From the NCBI RefSeq assembly GCF_035917455.1, contig NZ_CP109078.1, positions 248,001 to 312,000 of the forward strand: 64,000 nt of DNA, written 5' to 3'. This document shows, piece by piece, positions 29,757-37,334 of this stretch. Made by a program: the position numbers and the translations under genes. Position 1 is the stretch's first letter. Each line of letters opens with the position of its first letter. The notes under the pieces were generated by a model that saw only the letters and a program-made list of their open reading frames with translations, was not told the DNA's origin and ran no database searches. The DNA is from Micromonospora sp. NBC_01796. Its GTDB lineage: Bacteria; Actinomycetota; Actinomycetes; Mycobacteriales; Micromonosporaceae.

Positions 29757-30598
29757 ACACCCACGACACCCACGACCGGTACGTCAGCTCGGCCGACGGC
29801 ACCCGCCTGGTGGTCCGGCGCCTGGGTTCGGGCGACCCGGTCGTCCTCGTGCACGGCTCGGGCGGCGGTCTGCACTCCTGGGCCACGGTCGCCGAGCAAC
29901 TCGCCGACGGCTACCAGGTGTGGCTGCCGGCCCGGCGCGGGTACGCCCCCAGCGACGTCCCGGCCACACCCAAGTCGTTCGAGCACGAGACCGCCGACCT
30001 GATCGCGGTTATCGAGGCGGTACGCGGGTTCTCGGGCCGGCCCGTACATCTCGTCGGAGCCTCGTACGGAGCGACCCTGTCGCTGCACACCGCCGCGGCG
30101 GATCCGCGCGGACTTCGCTCCCTGGCCGTCTTCGAGGCCCCGCTCTTCGCCGCCGGGCCGGAAATCGGGCCGTTGCTCGACCGGTACCGTTCCGCCTTCG
30201 AACGCGACGACGCCCCGGCGATGGCCGCAACTCTGAACGAGGTGACGCGGGTTCCGGCCGAGATCGTGGCGGCGTTCGCGGCCGCGGCCGGGGACAGAAC
30301 GCCGGACCCGGTCGAGGCACGGCGCTCGGCGGTCGGCTGGCTGCACGATCTCGAAGCGCTCGCCGGGGACGGCACCGACATCGACCGGTGGTCCCGGATC
30401 GCCGTACCGACCCTGGTGATGCAGGGCGCCGACACCTGGGAGCCGATGCCGACCACGATGGACGCCCTGGCGAGCACCATTCCCGATGCACGGCAGATCG
30501 TCTGGCCGGGACAGTCGCACTTCGTCACGATGACCGCACCCACCCTGGTCGCCGACACCCTGCGCCGGTTCTTCGCCGAGGTGTCGGTGTCGGGGTAG
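29753..30598 (+). CDS. Alpha/beta-fold hydrolase
   Basis: A 281-residue cytosolic hydrolase. The oxyanion region is VVLVHGSGGGLHSW (about 30-43), the nucleophile elbow is VGASYGA (Ser about 97), the acid is probably in MQGADTWEPM (about 223-232), and the His is in WPGQSHFVTM (about 251-260). The pattern is that of esterases and lactonases. The ATG at 29753 overlaps the TetR stop by 4 nt, so the two are co-expressed and the regulator probably responds to the substrate or product. The substrate is unknown. Confidence 0.85.
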   Translation: MNTHDTHDRYVSSADGTRLVVRRLGSGDPVVLVHGSGGGLHSWATVAEQLADGYQVWLPARRGYAPSDVPATPKSFEHETADLIAVIEAVRGFSGRPVHLVGASYGATLSLHTAAADPRGLRSLAVFEAPLFAAGPEIGPLLDRYRSAFERDDAPAMAATLNEVTRVPAEIVAAFAAAAGDRTPDPVEARRSAVGWLHDLEALAGDGTDIDRWSRIAVPTLVMQGADTWEPMPTTMDALASTIPDARQIVWPGQSHFVTMTAPTLVADTLRRFFAEVSVSG

Positions 30599-30621
30599 CC
30601 GGACCGGGGTGACGCCGGGCG

Positions 30622-31443
30622 TCAGCTCTTGAGGAAGGCGAGCAGGTCCTCGTTGACCTTGTCCTGGAGGGTCGCGGTCATCCCGTGCGGCGCGCCGGGG
30701 TAGTAGATCTCCTGTGATCCCGGAATGAGCTGGGCCGACTTCGGCCCCGAGTCCTTGACCGGGACGATCTGGTCGTCCTCGCCGTGCATCACCAGGGTCG
30801 GGATGTCGAACTTCTTCAGGTCCTCGGTGAAGTCCGTCTCGGAGAAGGCCTCGATGCTGTCGTAGGCGTTCTTCACGCCCGACTGCATGCTCCAGAGCCA
30901 GAACTGGTCCAGGATGCCCTGCGAGACCTTCGCACCCGACCGGTTCGCGCCGTAGAACATCAGGGCGAGGTCCTTGTAGAACTGCGACCGGTCCTTGAAG
31001 AGCCCGGCACGCAGCTCGTCGAAGACGCTCTTCGGCAGCCCTTCGGGGTTGGCCTTCGTCTGCAGCATCAGCGGGGGCACCGCCGAGATGAGCACCGCCT
31101 TGGCGACCCGTCCGGTGCCGTGCCGACCGATGTAGCGGGCCACCTCGCCACCACCGGTGGAGTGGCCGACGAGGCTGGCACCGGTCAGGTCGAGCGCCTC
31201 GATGACGGCGGCGAGGTCGTCCGCGTACCCGTCCATGTTGTTGCCGGCGGAGGTCTGGCTCGATCGGCCATGACCGCGACGGTCGTGCGCGACCACCCGG
31301 AAGCCGTTCTGTACGAGGAAGAGCATCTGCCCGTCCCAGGCGTCCGCGCTCAACGGCCACCCGTGCGAGAACGTGACGACCGGACCCTCGCCCCAGTCCT
31401 TGTAGTAGATCTCGGTGCCGTCCTTGGTGGTGATCGTGCTCAT
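30622..31443 (-). CDS. Alpha/beta hydrolase, non-haem chloroperoxidase/esterase type
   Basis: A 273-residue protein of the cofactor-free haloperoxidase/esterase family. It shows [16 protein letters not shown] (about 26-41), [11 protein letters not shown], the nucleophile elbow [19 protein letters not shown] (Ser about 94) and the C-terminal acid and base in [12 protein letters not shown] and [11 protein letters not shown] (about 222 and 253). Such enzymes hydrolyse esters and can form peracids in vitro; the natural role is unclear. I chose the ATG at 31443 as the conserved start MSTITTKDG. It is convergent with the other hydrolase, with only 23 nt between the stops. Confidence 0.88.
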   Translation of the reverse strand: MSTITTKDGTEIYYKDWGEGPVVTFSHGWPLSADAWDGQMLFLVQNGFRVVAHDRRGHGRSSQTSAGNNMDGYADDLAAVIEALDLTGASLVGHSTGGGEVARYIGRHGTGRVAKAVLISAVPPLMLQTKANPEGLPKSVFDELRAGLFKDRSQFYKDLALMFYGANRSGAKVSQGILDQFWLWSMQSGVKNAYDSIEAFSETDFTEDLKKFDIPTLVMHGEDDQIVPVKDSGPKSAQLIPGSQEIYYPGAPHGMTATLQDKVNEDLLAFLKS

Positions 31444-31592
31444 CGTCGCCCTTCCTCTACGTCCGCAAGGCAGGCGGGCACTCGGCGCAGGTCGCACACC
31501 GGTCGAGCCGGCTCACATCCGACTCTAGACCGCCGTCATGGCCCTGAACTGGGCTTCCCTGGAACGCCCGAGGGGCCCCGGAGCAACGACAA

Positions 31593-31625
31593 CCGAGGGG
31601 TGCCGGGTCACCCGGCACCCCTCGG
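31593..31625. terminator. Perfect 33-bp palindromic terminator
   Basis: Two 16-base arms (CCGAGGGGTGCCGGGT and complement) flank one central base, a perfect palindrome over 31593-31625. It lies 5 nt beyond the end of the SEC-C pseudogene and was probably its terminator. Confidence 0.82.
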
Positions 31626-31630
31626 GAACA

Positions 31631-31874
31631 TCAGTCTCGCCAGTAGTAGTGGGCGTTGGTGTCGTCAAACCGCCCACCGGTACGGCAGCAGCGGCGGAAA
31701 CCGCCGCCCGGAACCACATGGACAGGGGTCCCTGCCGCCGAGCTTCTCGACCAGCTCGGTGTCGACACCGACGACCCGGTGCCCCCGTTTCACCTGCGAC
31801 TCGCTAGAGGGAACCCCCTGCGGCGCTTGCTGGTCGGCTCAAAAGGACGCCTCGGCGTCGTAGTCACGGCTCAT
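31631..31874 (-). pseudogene. Decayed SEC-C metal-binding domain gene (internal stop and frameshift)
   Basis: On the minus strand an ATG at 31874, with a GAGGAGG ribosome site, opens MSRDYDAEASF, then a TGA (31839-31841). The same frame continues to the SEC-C zinc motif [12 protein letters not shown]. There one extra T in a TTT run (31698-31700) shifts the frame; removing it gives [21 protein letters not shown] and a stop at 31631. CPCGSGRRF plus RRCC and the aromatic tail match small actinobacterial SEC-C proteins, which bind zinc. Two independent lesions make this a pseudogene, or less likely two sequence errors. A perfect palindromic terminator follows it. Confidence 0.75.
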
Positions 31875-31979
31875 CGTGATCGCCTCCTCGGTAGGGAACG
31901 CGGCGATCGAACCGTAGCGGTCCCGGGCAGGACCGGGCGACCCGTTTTTGTCACGGTCGCGCTGGCACCGGAAGACTTT

Positions 31980-32040
31980 CTGTACCGGTCAAGGAAATCC
32001 CTTGACCGGTACAGCCAACGGGCTTACTGTATCGGTACAG
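31980..32040 (+). promoter_or_regulatory. Operator-covered promoter of the 63-aa protein
   Basis: A perfect 15-bp inverted repeat (CTGTACCGGTCAAGG at 31980-31994 with 32000-32014, 5-nt loop) is followed by a third related site CTGTATCGGTACAG (32027-32040). Within it are a -35 TTGACC (32002-32007), a 17-bp spacer and a -10 TACTGT (32025-32030). The operators therefore cover both promoter boxes, which indicates strong repression by a dimeric regulator. The gene starts at 32060. Confidence 0.72.
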
Positions 32041-32059
32041 AAGAAAACTGGAGGTCATC

Positions 32060-32251
32060 ATGGAAATGCCCGCCGCCTTTGTCATCGCCCTCAACGACGT
32101 CGAGTTCGAGTTCAACAGCGCCCGCCCCGACGCCCCCGTCGTCCCGTACGTCGAACGGGCGCGACGCACCCGGCTGGTCCGTACGAAGGTCGCCGAGGCC
32201 CTCGTCCGCGCCGCCCGCGTGATCGAGCCGACCCGACCGGCACCCTGCTAA
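32060..32251 (+). CDS. Hypothetical small protein (63 aa) under a regulated promoter
   Basis: I do not recognise this family. The ATG has a TGGAGG site 5 nt upstream, and the promoter just before it is clear. The protein begins MEMPAAFVIALNDVEFEFNS, has a Pro/Val stretch and then a basic helix (VERARRTRLVRTKVAEALV, about 31-49). There is no signal peptide or membrane segment. The size and basic helix would fit a small binding or regulatory protein, but that is only a guess. The LacI gene begins 116 nt downstream on the same strand and could be co-transcribed. Confidence 0.62.
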   Translation: MEMPAAFVIALNDVEFEFNSARPDAPVVPYVERARRTRLVRTKVAEALVRAARVIEPTRPAPC

Positions 32252-32367
32252 CCTCGATGGGCAAACCGGTGCCCGTGACGAGCCTGTCGGCGCCGAACCG
32301 GACCATCCGCCCCGGCGGCCACTCCCCCGGCCCCGGCGACGGACGCAGACCAGCAACTGGCGGTGAC

Positions 32368-33429
32368 GTGGCGCCACGGGTGACGTTGCAGACGATCGCC
32401 GACCGCGTCGGCGTGAGCCGGATGACCGTGTCGAACGCGTTCTCCAAACCCGACCAGCTCTCCGCCGCGCTACGCGAACGGATCCTGGACGCCGCTCGGG
32501 AGGTCGGCTACGCCGGGCCCGATCCGGCGGGCCGGGCCCTGGCGAAAGGCACCACCGGAGCCGTCGGCATCGTGCTGACCTCCTCCCTGCGCTTCGCCTT
32601 CACCGACCTGGTCGCCACCAGCTTCCTCGGCGCGATCGCGGAACAGCTCGGCCCGACCGGTCTGGCCCTGACCCTGCTGACCTCGTCCGACGACGGCGAC
32701 GTCATTCCGGCCCGGGACGTGGCGATGGACGGTGCACTGGTCTACTCCTGCGATCCGACGTCAACCGCGGTCCAGTACCTCACGCGTCGCCGGCTTCCCC
32801 TGGTCTACGTCGACCAGGACCCGGTCGAGGGCATCCCCGCCGCCAACGTGGACGACCGGTCCGGGGCCCGTGCCGCCGCCGCGCACCTCATCGACCTGGG
32901 ACACCGGAGGATCGGACTGCTGATGTCCGGCATGCACGGCGTACACGGGCTGATCGATCCAGCGGATATCGAGGTCGACGGGCACGCGTCCAGGCAGCGG
33001 CTGCTCGGCTGGCGCGACGCCCTCGACGCCGCCGGGATCACGCCGTTGGTGGCCCGCCAGGACGGTTCCGTTCCGGAGCAGGCGAAGGCCGGTGCTCGGC
33101 TGCTGCTGGACCGCCCCGACCGCCCGACCGCGATCCTCTGCTTCTCCGACGCGGTCGCGTACGGCGCCCTCCAGGCCGCCGAGGAACTCGGGATCCGGGT
33201 GCCGGCGGAACTCTCGGTGGTCGGCTTCGACGACAGCCCGCTGGCCAGCCAGCTCCGGCCGGCTCTGACCACCGTCCGCCAGGACGTCGAGGCCAAGGGC
33301 CGGGTCGCCGCCGCCGCGCTCACCAGGGCGATCGCGGACACCCGGGCCGGGCGTACGGTCACCGCCGAACACGTCCTGCTCCCCACCGAACTGGTCGTCC
33401 GGGACAGCACCGCACCGCCGCCGGCCTGA
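32368..33429 (+). CDS. LacI-family transcriptional regulator
   Basis: A 353-residue repressor. The N-terminal HTH (VTLQTIADRVGVSRMTVSNA, about 5-24) has the variant NAFSKPDQLS in place of the usual NxSRxVS. The hinge is AGRALAKGTTGAVGIVL, and the periplasmic-binding-type effector domain (about 62-345) contains AAAHLIDLGHRRIGLL and ELSVVGFDDSPLASQLRPAL. The start is unsure: GTG at 32368 (used) or 32380, both with weak sites; an ATG-led extension is low-complexity. No sugar transporter or hydrolase is adjacent, so its target is unknown. It is not obviously CebR. Confidence 0.87.
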   Translation: MAPRVTLQTIADRVGVSRMTVSNAFSKPDQLSAALRERILDAAREVGYAGPDPAGRALAKGTTGAVGIVLTSSLRFAFTDLVATSFLGAIAEQLGPTGLALTLLTSSDDGDVIPARDVAMDGALVYSCDPTSTAVQYLTRRRLPLVYVDQDPVEGIPAANVDDRSGARAAAAHLIDLGHRRIGLLMSGMHGVHGLIDPADIEVDGHASRQRLLGWRDALDAAGITPLVARQDGSVPEQAKAGARLLLDRPDRPTAILCFSDAVAYGALQAAEELGIRVPAELSVVGFDDSPLASQLRPALTTVRQDVEAKGRVAAAALTRAIADTRAGRTVTAEHVLLPTELVVRDSTAPPPA

Positions 33430-33456
33430 CGCGTCAGCCCCGCGCGGTCCCCGCCG

Positions 33457-33951
33457 CTACTGCGTCTCGTCCAGGTTGTCGGCGTAGTACCCGATCGCCC
33501 GGCGGTACCGCCGTACCCCCGCGTCCTCGCTGGTGGAGACGATCACCTTGAGCAGGCTCCGGACGGCCTCCCGGGCCTCGCCGACGTTGTAGAGCGCCAT
33601 CGCCAGGAACGTACGCAGGGCCGGATCGTCCGGGAACTCGTCCAGGGCCCGACGCAGCGTCGCCAGCGACTCCTCGTACCGCCCCAGCACCCGGTACGTG
33701 CTGCCGAGTCCCAGGTACGCCCCGTGCCGATCCTCCGGGGACAGGCCCGTACCCCGTAGCGCCCGCTCGTAGAACGGGACCGCCTCCGCCTCCAGACCGG
33801 CGGTGTCGTGCGCCCACGCCGCCTGGTACGCGATCCCCGCGTCCTGCGGATGCCGGTCCGCGAGGTCCACCAGGCGCTCGCGCGCCTGCGCGTTGCCCTC
33901 CTCCCGCAGCCGTACCGCCTGCGACAACAACACCTCGTGCCGATCACCCAT
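33457..33951 (-). CDS. Tetratricopeptide-repeat protein
   Basis: A 164-residue helical protein with about three TPR-like units, clearest at GIAYQAAWAHDTAGLEAEAVPF (in parts, about 37-58), LGLGSTYRVLGRYEESLATL (about 78-97) and LAMALYNVGEAREAVRSLLK (about 114-133). TPR proteins are scaffolds for protein contacts. I chose the ATG at 33951 (MGDRHEVLLSQAV); the earlier 36 residues of the ORF are Gly/Ala-rich and unlike the family. It is divergent from the LRV-repeat gene. The partner is unknown. Confidence 0.78.
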   Translation of the reverse strand: MGDRHEVLLSQAVRLREEGNAQARERLVDLADRHPQDAGIAYQAAWAHDTAGLEAEAVPFYERALRGTGLSPEDRHGAYLGLGSTYRVLGRYEESLATLRRALDEFPDDPALRTFLAMALYNVGEAREAVRSLLKVIVSTSEDAGVRRYRRAIGYYADNLDETQ

Positions 33952-34057
33952 GCCGAGCCACGCTGCCACCCCACCACCGCCGACGGCAAACGCCGCCGGC
34001 CCGGCGCACGCAGGTCGGGCCCACGGTGCCCGAGTCGGCCCGTGAGAGGATTCACCC

Positions 34058-34963
34058 ATGGCAAATCAGCAGGACGTCGACGGTTCCGACCGGCACGGCG
34101 GGTCGGACACCGCTCACCGCGACCTCGGCGGGAGCGTCGACGCTCGGCTTGCCCTCGCACAGGACCCCACCACGTCGCAGACGACGCTCTACGAGTTGGC
34201 CTCGGACGCATCGCCCGTGGTCCGCAAGGCGGTGGCGACCCGTACGGACGCGCCCGCGCAGGCCCTGCGACCACTGACCCGCGACCATGATCGCGACGTA
34301 CGCGAGGCGGTGGCCCGGAACCCGTCGACCTCGGCGGGGAACCTGCTGCGGCTCGTCCGCGACGCCGACCGGTGGGTCCGGTGGGCGGTCGCCGGCAACC
34401 CGGGATGCGACGAGTCGGTTCGCCGGGCGATGGCACAGGCGCAGGACAAGGAACTCCGTGGCCTGCTCGCCGAGACCCGGGAACTCGAACCGGAGCTGGC
34501 CGCGATCCTGATCGACGACGTCTCACCCGAGGTACGCGAACGACTCGCCATCCACACCCACGACCCCGACGTGATCACCGCCCTGCTGGCCGACCGGACC
34601 GCACGCGTACGCAAGGGGTTGGCCCGCAACACCCGGACCTCCGCCGAGCAGCGCGGCACGCTGGCCCGGGACTCCGTGGTCGACGTCCGGGCCACGCTCG
34701 TACGCTCCCTCGAACTCGACGAGGAGGATCTGCACCGCCTGGTCGACGACCGTGCGGCGCAGGTCCGGCTGTCGATGGCGACGTCTCCCCTCGTACCGGC
34801 GCACATCCGGCGCGCCCTCGAGGACGACCCGGACGAGTCGGTTGCCGCCGCGGCACGGGACTTCGACCGGGCGTCCCAGAAGTCCGCCACGGTCCGTACG
34901 CCACGCGTCGGCGCCCGCCGTCCGAGCACCGGTCCGGCCCGTCGCCGCGAGGGCCCGCGCTAG
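34058..34963 (+). CDS. Leucine-rich-repeat-variant (LRV/HEAT-like) protein
   Basis: A 301-residue protein of tandem alpha-helical repeats of about 24 residues with the pattern LAxDxSxxVRxAVAxR/NP. Examples are LASDASPVVRKAVATRTDAP (about 48-67), LTRDHDRDVREAVARNPSTS and LVRDADRWVRWAVAGNPGCD (about 98-117), continuing to about 265. The tail is basic and disordered (GARRPSTGPARRREG). Such proteins are probably binding scaffolds; no enzymatic motif is present. GAGAGGA precedes the ATG. Its stop codon overlaps the stop of the convergent sigma factor by 4 nt (34960-34963). Confidence 0.78.
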   Translation: MANQQDVDGSDRHGGSDTAHRDLGGSVDARLALAQDPTTSQTTLYELASDASPVVRKAVATRTDAPAQALRPLTRDHDRDVREAVARNPSTSAGNLLRLVRDADRWVRWAVAGNPGCDESVRRAMAQAQDKELRGLLAETRELEPELAAILIDDVSPEVRERLAIHTHDPDVITALLADRTARVRKGLARNTRTSAEQRGTLARDSVVDVRATLVRSLELDEEDLHRLVDDRAAQVRLSMATSPLVPAHIRRALEDDPDESVAAAARDFDRASQKSATVRTPRVGARRPSTGPARRREGPR

Positions 34964-36210
34964 TTCCCCTTCGCGAGCCGGGCCGCCCGCAACGTCAGGT
35001 AGTGCTGTTCGGGCAGGCTGGTCGTCCGGCTGGCCGCCGCCCGGTAGTTCTCCACCGCGGCCGGCCGGTCGTCGAGCATCTCGTACAGGTGCGCCCTGGC
35101 GGCGTACAGGCGGTGGTGTCCGGCCATCCTCGGGTCGGTGTCCAGGGCGGCGAGGGCGTCGAGGCCGACGGCCGGACCGTGCACCATCGCGGTCGCCACG
35201 GCCCGGTTCAGCGACACCACGGGATTGGCGGAGTGCCGTTCCAGCACCCGGTACAGGGCGAGGATCTGTGGCCAGTCGGTCTTCTCCGCGCTCGGCGCCT
35301 CGTCGTGCAGCGCGGCGATGGCCGCCTGGAGCTGGTACGGACCGACCGGACCACGGGGCAGCGCGGCGGTGATCAGCGCGACGCCCTCGGCGATGGCGGC
35401 GGCGTCCCACCGACCGCGGTCCTGGTCGGCCAGGGAGATCAACGCGCCGCCGGGTCCGGTGCGAGCCGGGCTGCGGGCCTCGGTGAGCAGCATCAACGCC
35501 AGCAGTCCGGCGACCTCGCTGTTCGTCGGCAGCAGGGCGTGCACGGCTCGGGCCAGCCGGATCGCCTCGCTGGACAGCTCGACCCGGCGCAGGTCCGGGC
35601 CGGCGCTGCTGGTGTGGCCCTCGTTGAAGATCAGGTAGAGCACGTGCAGCACCGCGTCCAGTCGACGGGCCCGGTCCTCGCGGTCCGGCATCGAGAACGG
35701 CACACCGGAGGCCTTGATCCGCTGCTTGGCCCGGCTGATCCGCTGCGCCATGGTCGCCTCGGGCACCATGAACGCGCGGGCGATCTCCGCCGTGGACAGG
35801 CCGCCGACCGCCCGCAGGGTGAGCGAGATCGCCGACGCCGGGGACAGCGCCGGGTGGCAGCACATCAGGAGCAGGACCAGCGTGTCGTCCCGGTCCGCGG
35901 TCGCCTCCAGGTCGGCCGCCGGTGCGGCGAGCAGGTCGTACGGCTCACGCCGGGCCGCGAGATCCTCCCGGTTGCGCCGGGCCTGCTCGCTGCGTACGAC
36001 CTCGATCATCCTGCGGTACCCGACCTGGATCAGCCAGCCCCGAGGGTTGTCCGGCACCCCCTCCTGCGGCCAATGGGTCGCGGCGGCCAACAGCGCCTCC
36101 TGCACCGCGTCCTCGGCGGTGGTGAAGTCACCGAACCGGCGGGTGAGCACGCCGACGACCTGCGGCGCCAGCTCGCGCAGCAGGTCCTCGACGTGTGGGT
36201 TCCCGTTCAG
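34960..36210 (-). CDS. ECF42-type RNA polymerase sigma factor with C-terminal extension
   Basis: A sigma factor of about 416 residues. Region 2 contains VEDLLRELAPQVV, TTAEDAVQEALLAAATHWP and NPRGWLIQVGYRRMIEVVRS. Region 4 contains LSTAEIARAFMVPEATMAQR. A long helical, TPR-like C-terminal domain characteristic of ECF42 follows, and the partner DGPF/YCII gene lies directly upstream. No ATG, GTG or TTG exists between the upstream stop codon and region 2. The first usable start is CTG at 36210 (GGAG 9 nt before), used here; GTG at 36150 would cut into region 2.1. Both genes share one reading frame, separated by TGA-GCG. Confidence 0.82.
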   Translation of the reverse strand: MNGNPHVEDLLRELAPQVVGVLTRRFGDFTTAEDAVQEALLAAATHWPQEGVPDNPRGWLIQVGYRRMIEVVRSEQARRNREDLAARREPYDLLAAPAADLEATADRDDTLVLLLMCCHPALSPASAISLTLRAVGGLSTAEIARAFMVPEATMAQRISRAKQRIKASGVPFSMPDREDRARRLDAVLHVLYLIFNEGHTSSAGPDLRRVELSSEAIRLARAVHALLPTNSEVAGLLALMLLTEARSPARTGPGGALISLADQDRGRWDAAAIAEGVALITAALPRGPVGPYQLQAAIAALHDEAPSAEKTDWPQILALYRVLERHSANPVVSLNRAVATAMVHGPAVGLDALAALDTDPRMAGHHRLYAARAHLYEMLDDRPAAVENYRAAASRTTSLPEQHYLTLRAARLAKGN

Positions 36211-36213
36211 CGC

Positions 36214-36615
36214 TCAGATCTCCTGCGGCGGCGCGGACATGACCGGGCGTACCTCGATCGGCATGTTCAGCGGGCGACCGCCGGGGCCGGGAGCGGCAGA
36301 CAGTTCCGCGGCGATCTCGACCGCCCGCTCGGGGGTGTCGGTGTCCACGATCCAGTAGCCGGCCAGGAACTCCTTCGTCTCGGCGAACGGCCCCTCGGTC
36401 ACCACGGCCGCCCCGCCGTTCCCACCCCGTACGATCTTCGCCTGGTCCGCCCCGGCCAGGCCCTGCCCGTCGACCAGCTCCCCGGCGGCGGTCAGCTTGC
36501 CGTTCGAGTCGCCCATGAACCCGATGTGCGCCCGGATCTCCTCGGGGGTCCAGGTGTCGATCGAGGGGAAGTCGGCGTTCGCCAAGCTGAACTGCATCAG
36601 CAACATGTACTTCAC
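36214..36615 (-). CDS. YCII/DGPF-domain protein (ECF42 partner)
   Basis: A 133-residue alpha+beta ferredoxin-like protein. It begins MKYMLLMQFS, and the DGPF-type signature appears as VVTEGPFAETKEFLAGYWIV (about 71-90), followed by DTPERAVEIAAELSAAPG. In ECF42 systems a DGPF protein is encoded next to the sigma factor and is usually its regulated target. The gap to the sigma CTG start is 3 nt, so translation is coupled. The biochemical role is unknown; YCII relatives are small hydrolases or dehalogenase-like proteins. Confidence 0.87.
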   Translation of the reverse strand: MKYMLLMQFSLANADFPSIDTWTPEEIRAHIGFMGDSNGKLTAAGELVDGQGLAGADQAKIVRGGNGGAAVVTEGPFAETKEFLAGYWIVDTDTPERAVEIAAELSAAPGPGGRPLNMPIEVRPVMSAPPQEI

Positions 36616-36884
36616 GTTGTGCTCCTCAAGCCTGCGCGCCCGTGTGCGGCGCTCTCACGGTCAGGTAGAAGCAGGCGCCGCCGTCTCGACATCCTCGACC
36701 GGAAATCCTCGAAAAAAGTTCGCCGGGCCGATTTTCCTCACCCTAACCGCGCCGACCCGCCCGATGGCGACCGCCCACGCGAGATCTGCCCGGTCCGTCG
36801 ATACCGTCGAAACTGATCCGATGGCGGACGAACGCCACCCGTGCGTCGTACCGTCCACCCGATGAGTACTTCGAAGGGGCGCAG

Positions 36885-37334
36885 ATGGACACCGACAGCT
36901 CGGCGTACGCCGCTGCGATGGACCACGACGCCGACGCGGTGACCCGCCAGGCTCGCGAACTCGACCACCTCGACCTCCGTACGCTGGCCGAGGTGCTGGG
37001 TGAGATCGCCGCCATCGATCCGTCCCGGTACGAACACACCGGCCCGGAGACCTCGGAGGTCATCGCCCGGTACACGCGGCGCAACCGGCTGGTCTGGTCC
37101 GCGCTGGTCCTGGCACACGAGGCCGGTGTGCCGGCCGGTGTCGGTGTCGATCCTGCCGATCCGGTGCACCCGGTCGTCGTCTACATCGAGCTACCCGGCA
37201 TCGGACAGCTCTGCTGGCACCTGCCGGCCCACCAGGTCGAGTGGGACGGCCACAGCACCGCCGTCAAGTACCAGCGGATCGACGCCTTTCGGAGGGACAA
37301 CGACGGCGCGCGGGATCCGTGGGACGGAACCTAG
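36885..37334 (+). CDS. Hypothetical protein (149 aa)
   Basis: I do not recognise a family. The ATG at 36885 follows a purine-rich GAAGGGG stretch (about 36867-36874), and codon use is normal for the region. The N-terminal half is helical and acidic (RELDHLDLRTLAEVLGEIAA, about 25-44). The C-terminal half has alternating hydrophobic strands (HPVVVYIELPGIGQLCWHLP, about 94-113) and ends RDNDGARDPWDGT. It has no signal peptide or membrane helix. Its TAG overlaps the stop codon of the convergent xanthine dehydrogenase subunit (37331-37334). The 269-bp gap upstream probably holds its promoter. Confidence 0.65.
   Translation: MDTDSSAYAAAMDHDADAVTRQARELDHLDLRTLAEVLGEIAAIDPSRYEHTGPETSEVIARYTRRNRLVWSALVLAHEAGVPAGVGVDPADPVHPVVVYIELPGIGQLCWHLPAHQVEWDGHSTAVKYQRIDAFRRDNDGARDPWDGT

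Noticed and set aside
31839-31841. In-frame TGA in the SEC-C frame as a possible selenocysteine codon
   Set aside because: SEC-C refers to the SecA C-terminal motif, not selenocysteine. No SECIS-like hairpin is evident, and the same frame also has a frameshift, so decay is simpler.
32368-33429. LacI-family gene as CebR, the regulator of the cellulase sites
   Set aside because: No cellobiose transporter or glucosidase is adjacent, no TGGGAGCGCTCCCA copy lies before it, and its HTH has a divergent recognition segment. The assignment would be a guess.
34372-36816. 814-codon plus-strand open frame
   Set aside because: It crosses the LRV gene end and runs antisense to the ECF42 sigma and DGPF genes; there are no recognisable domains.
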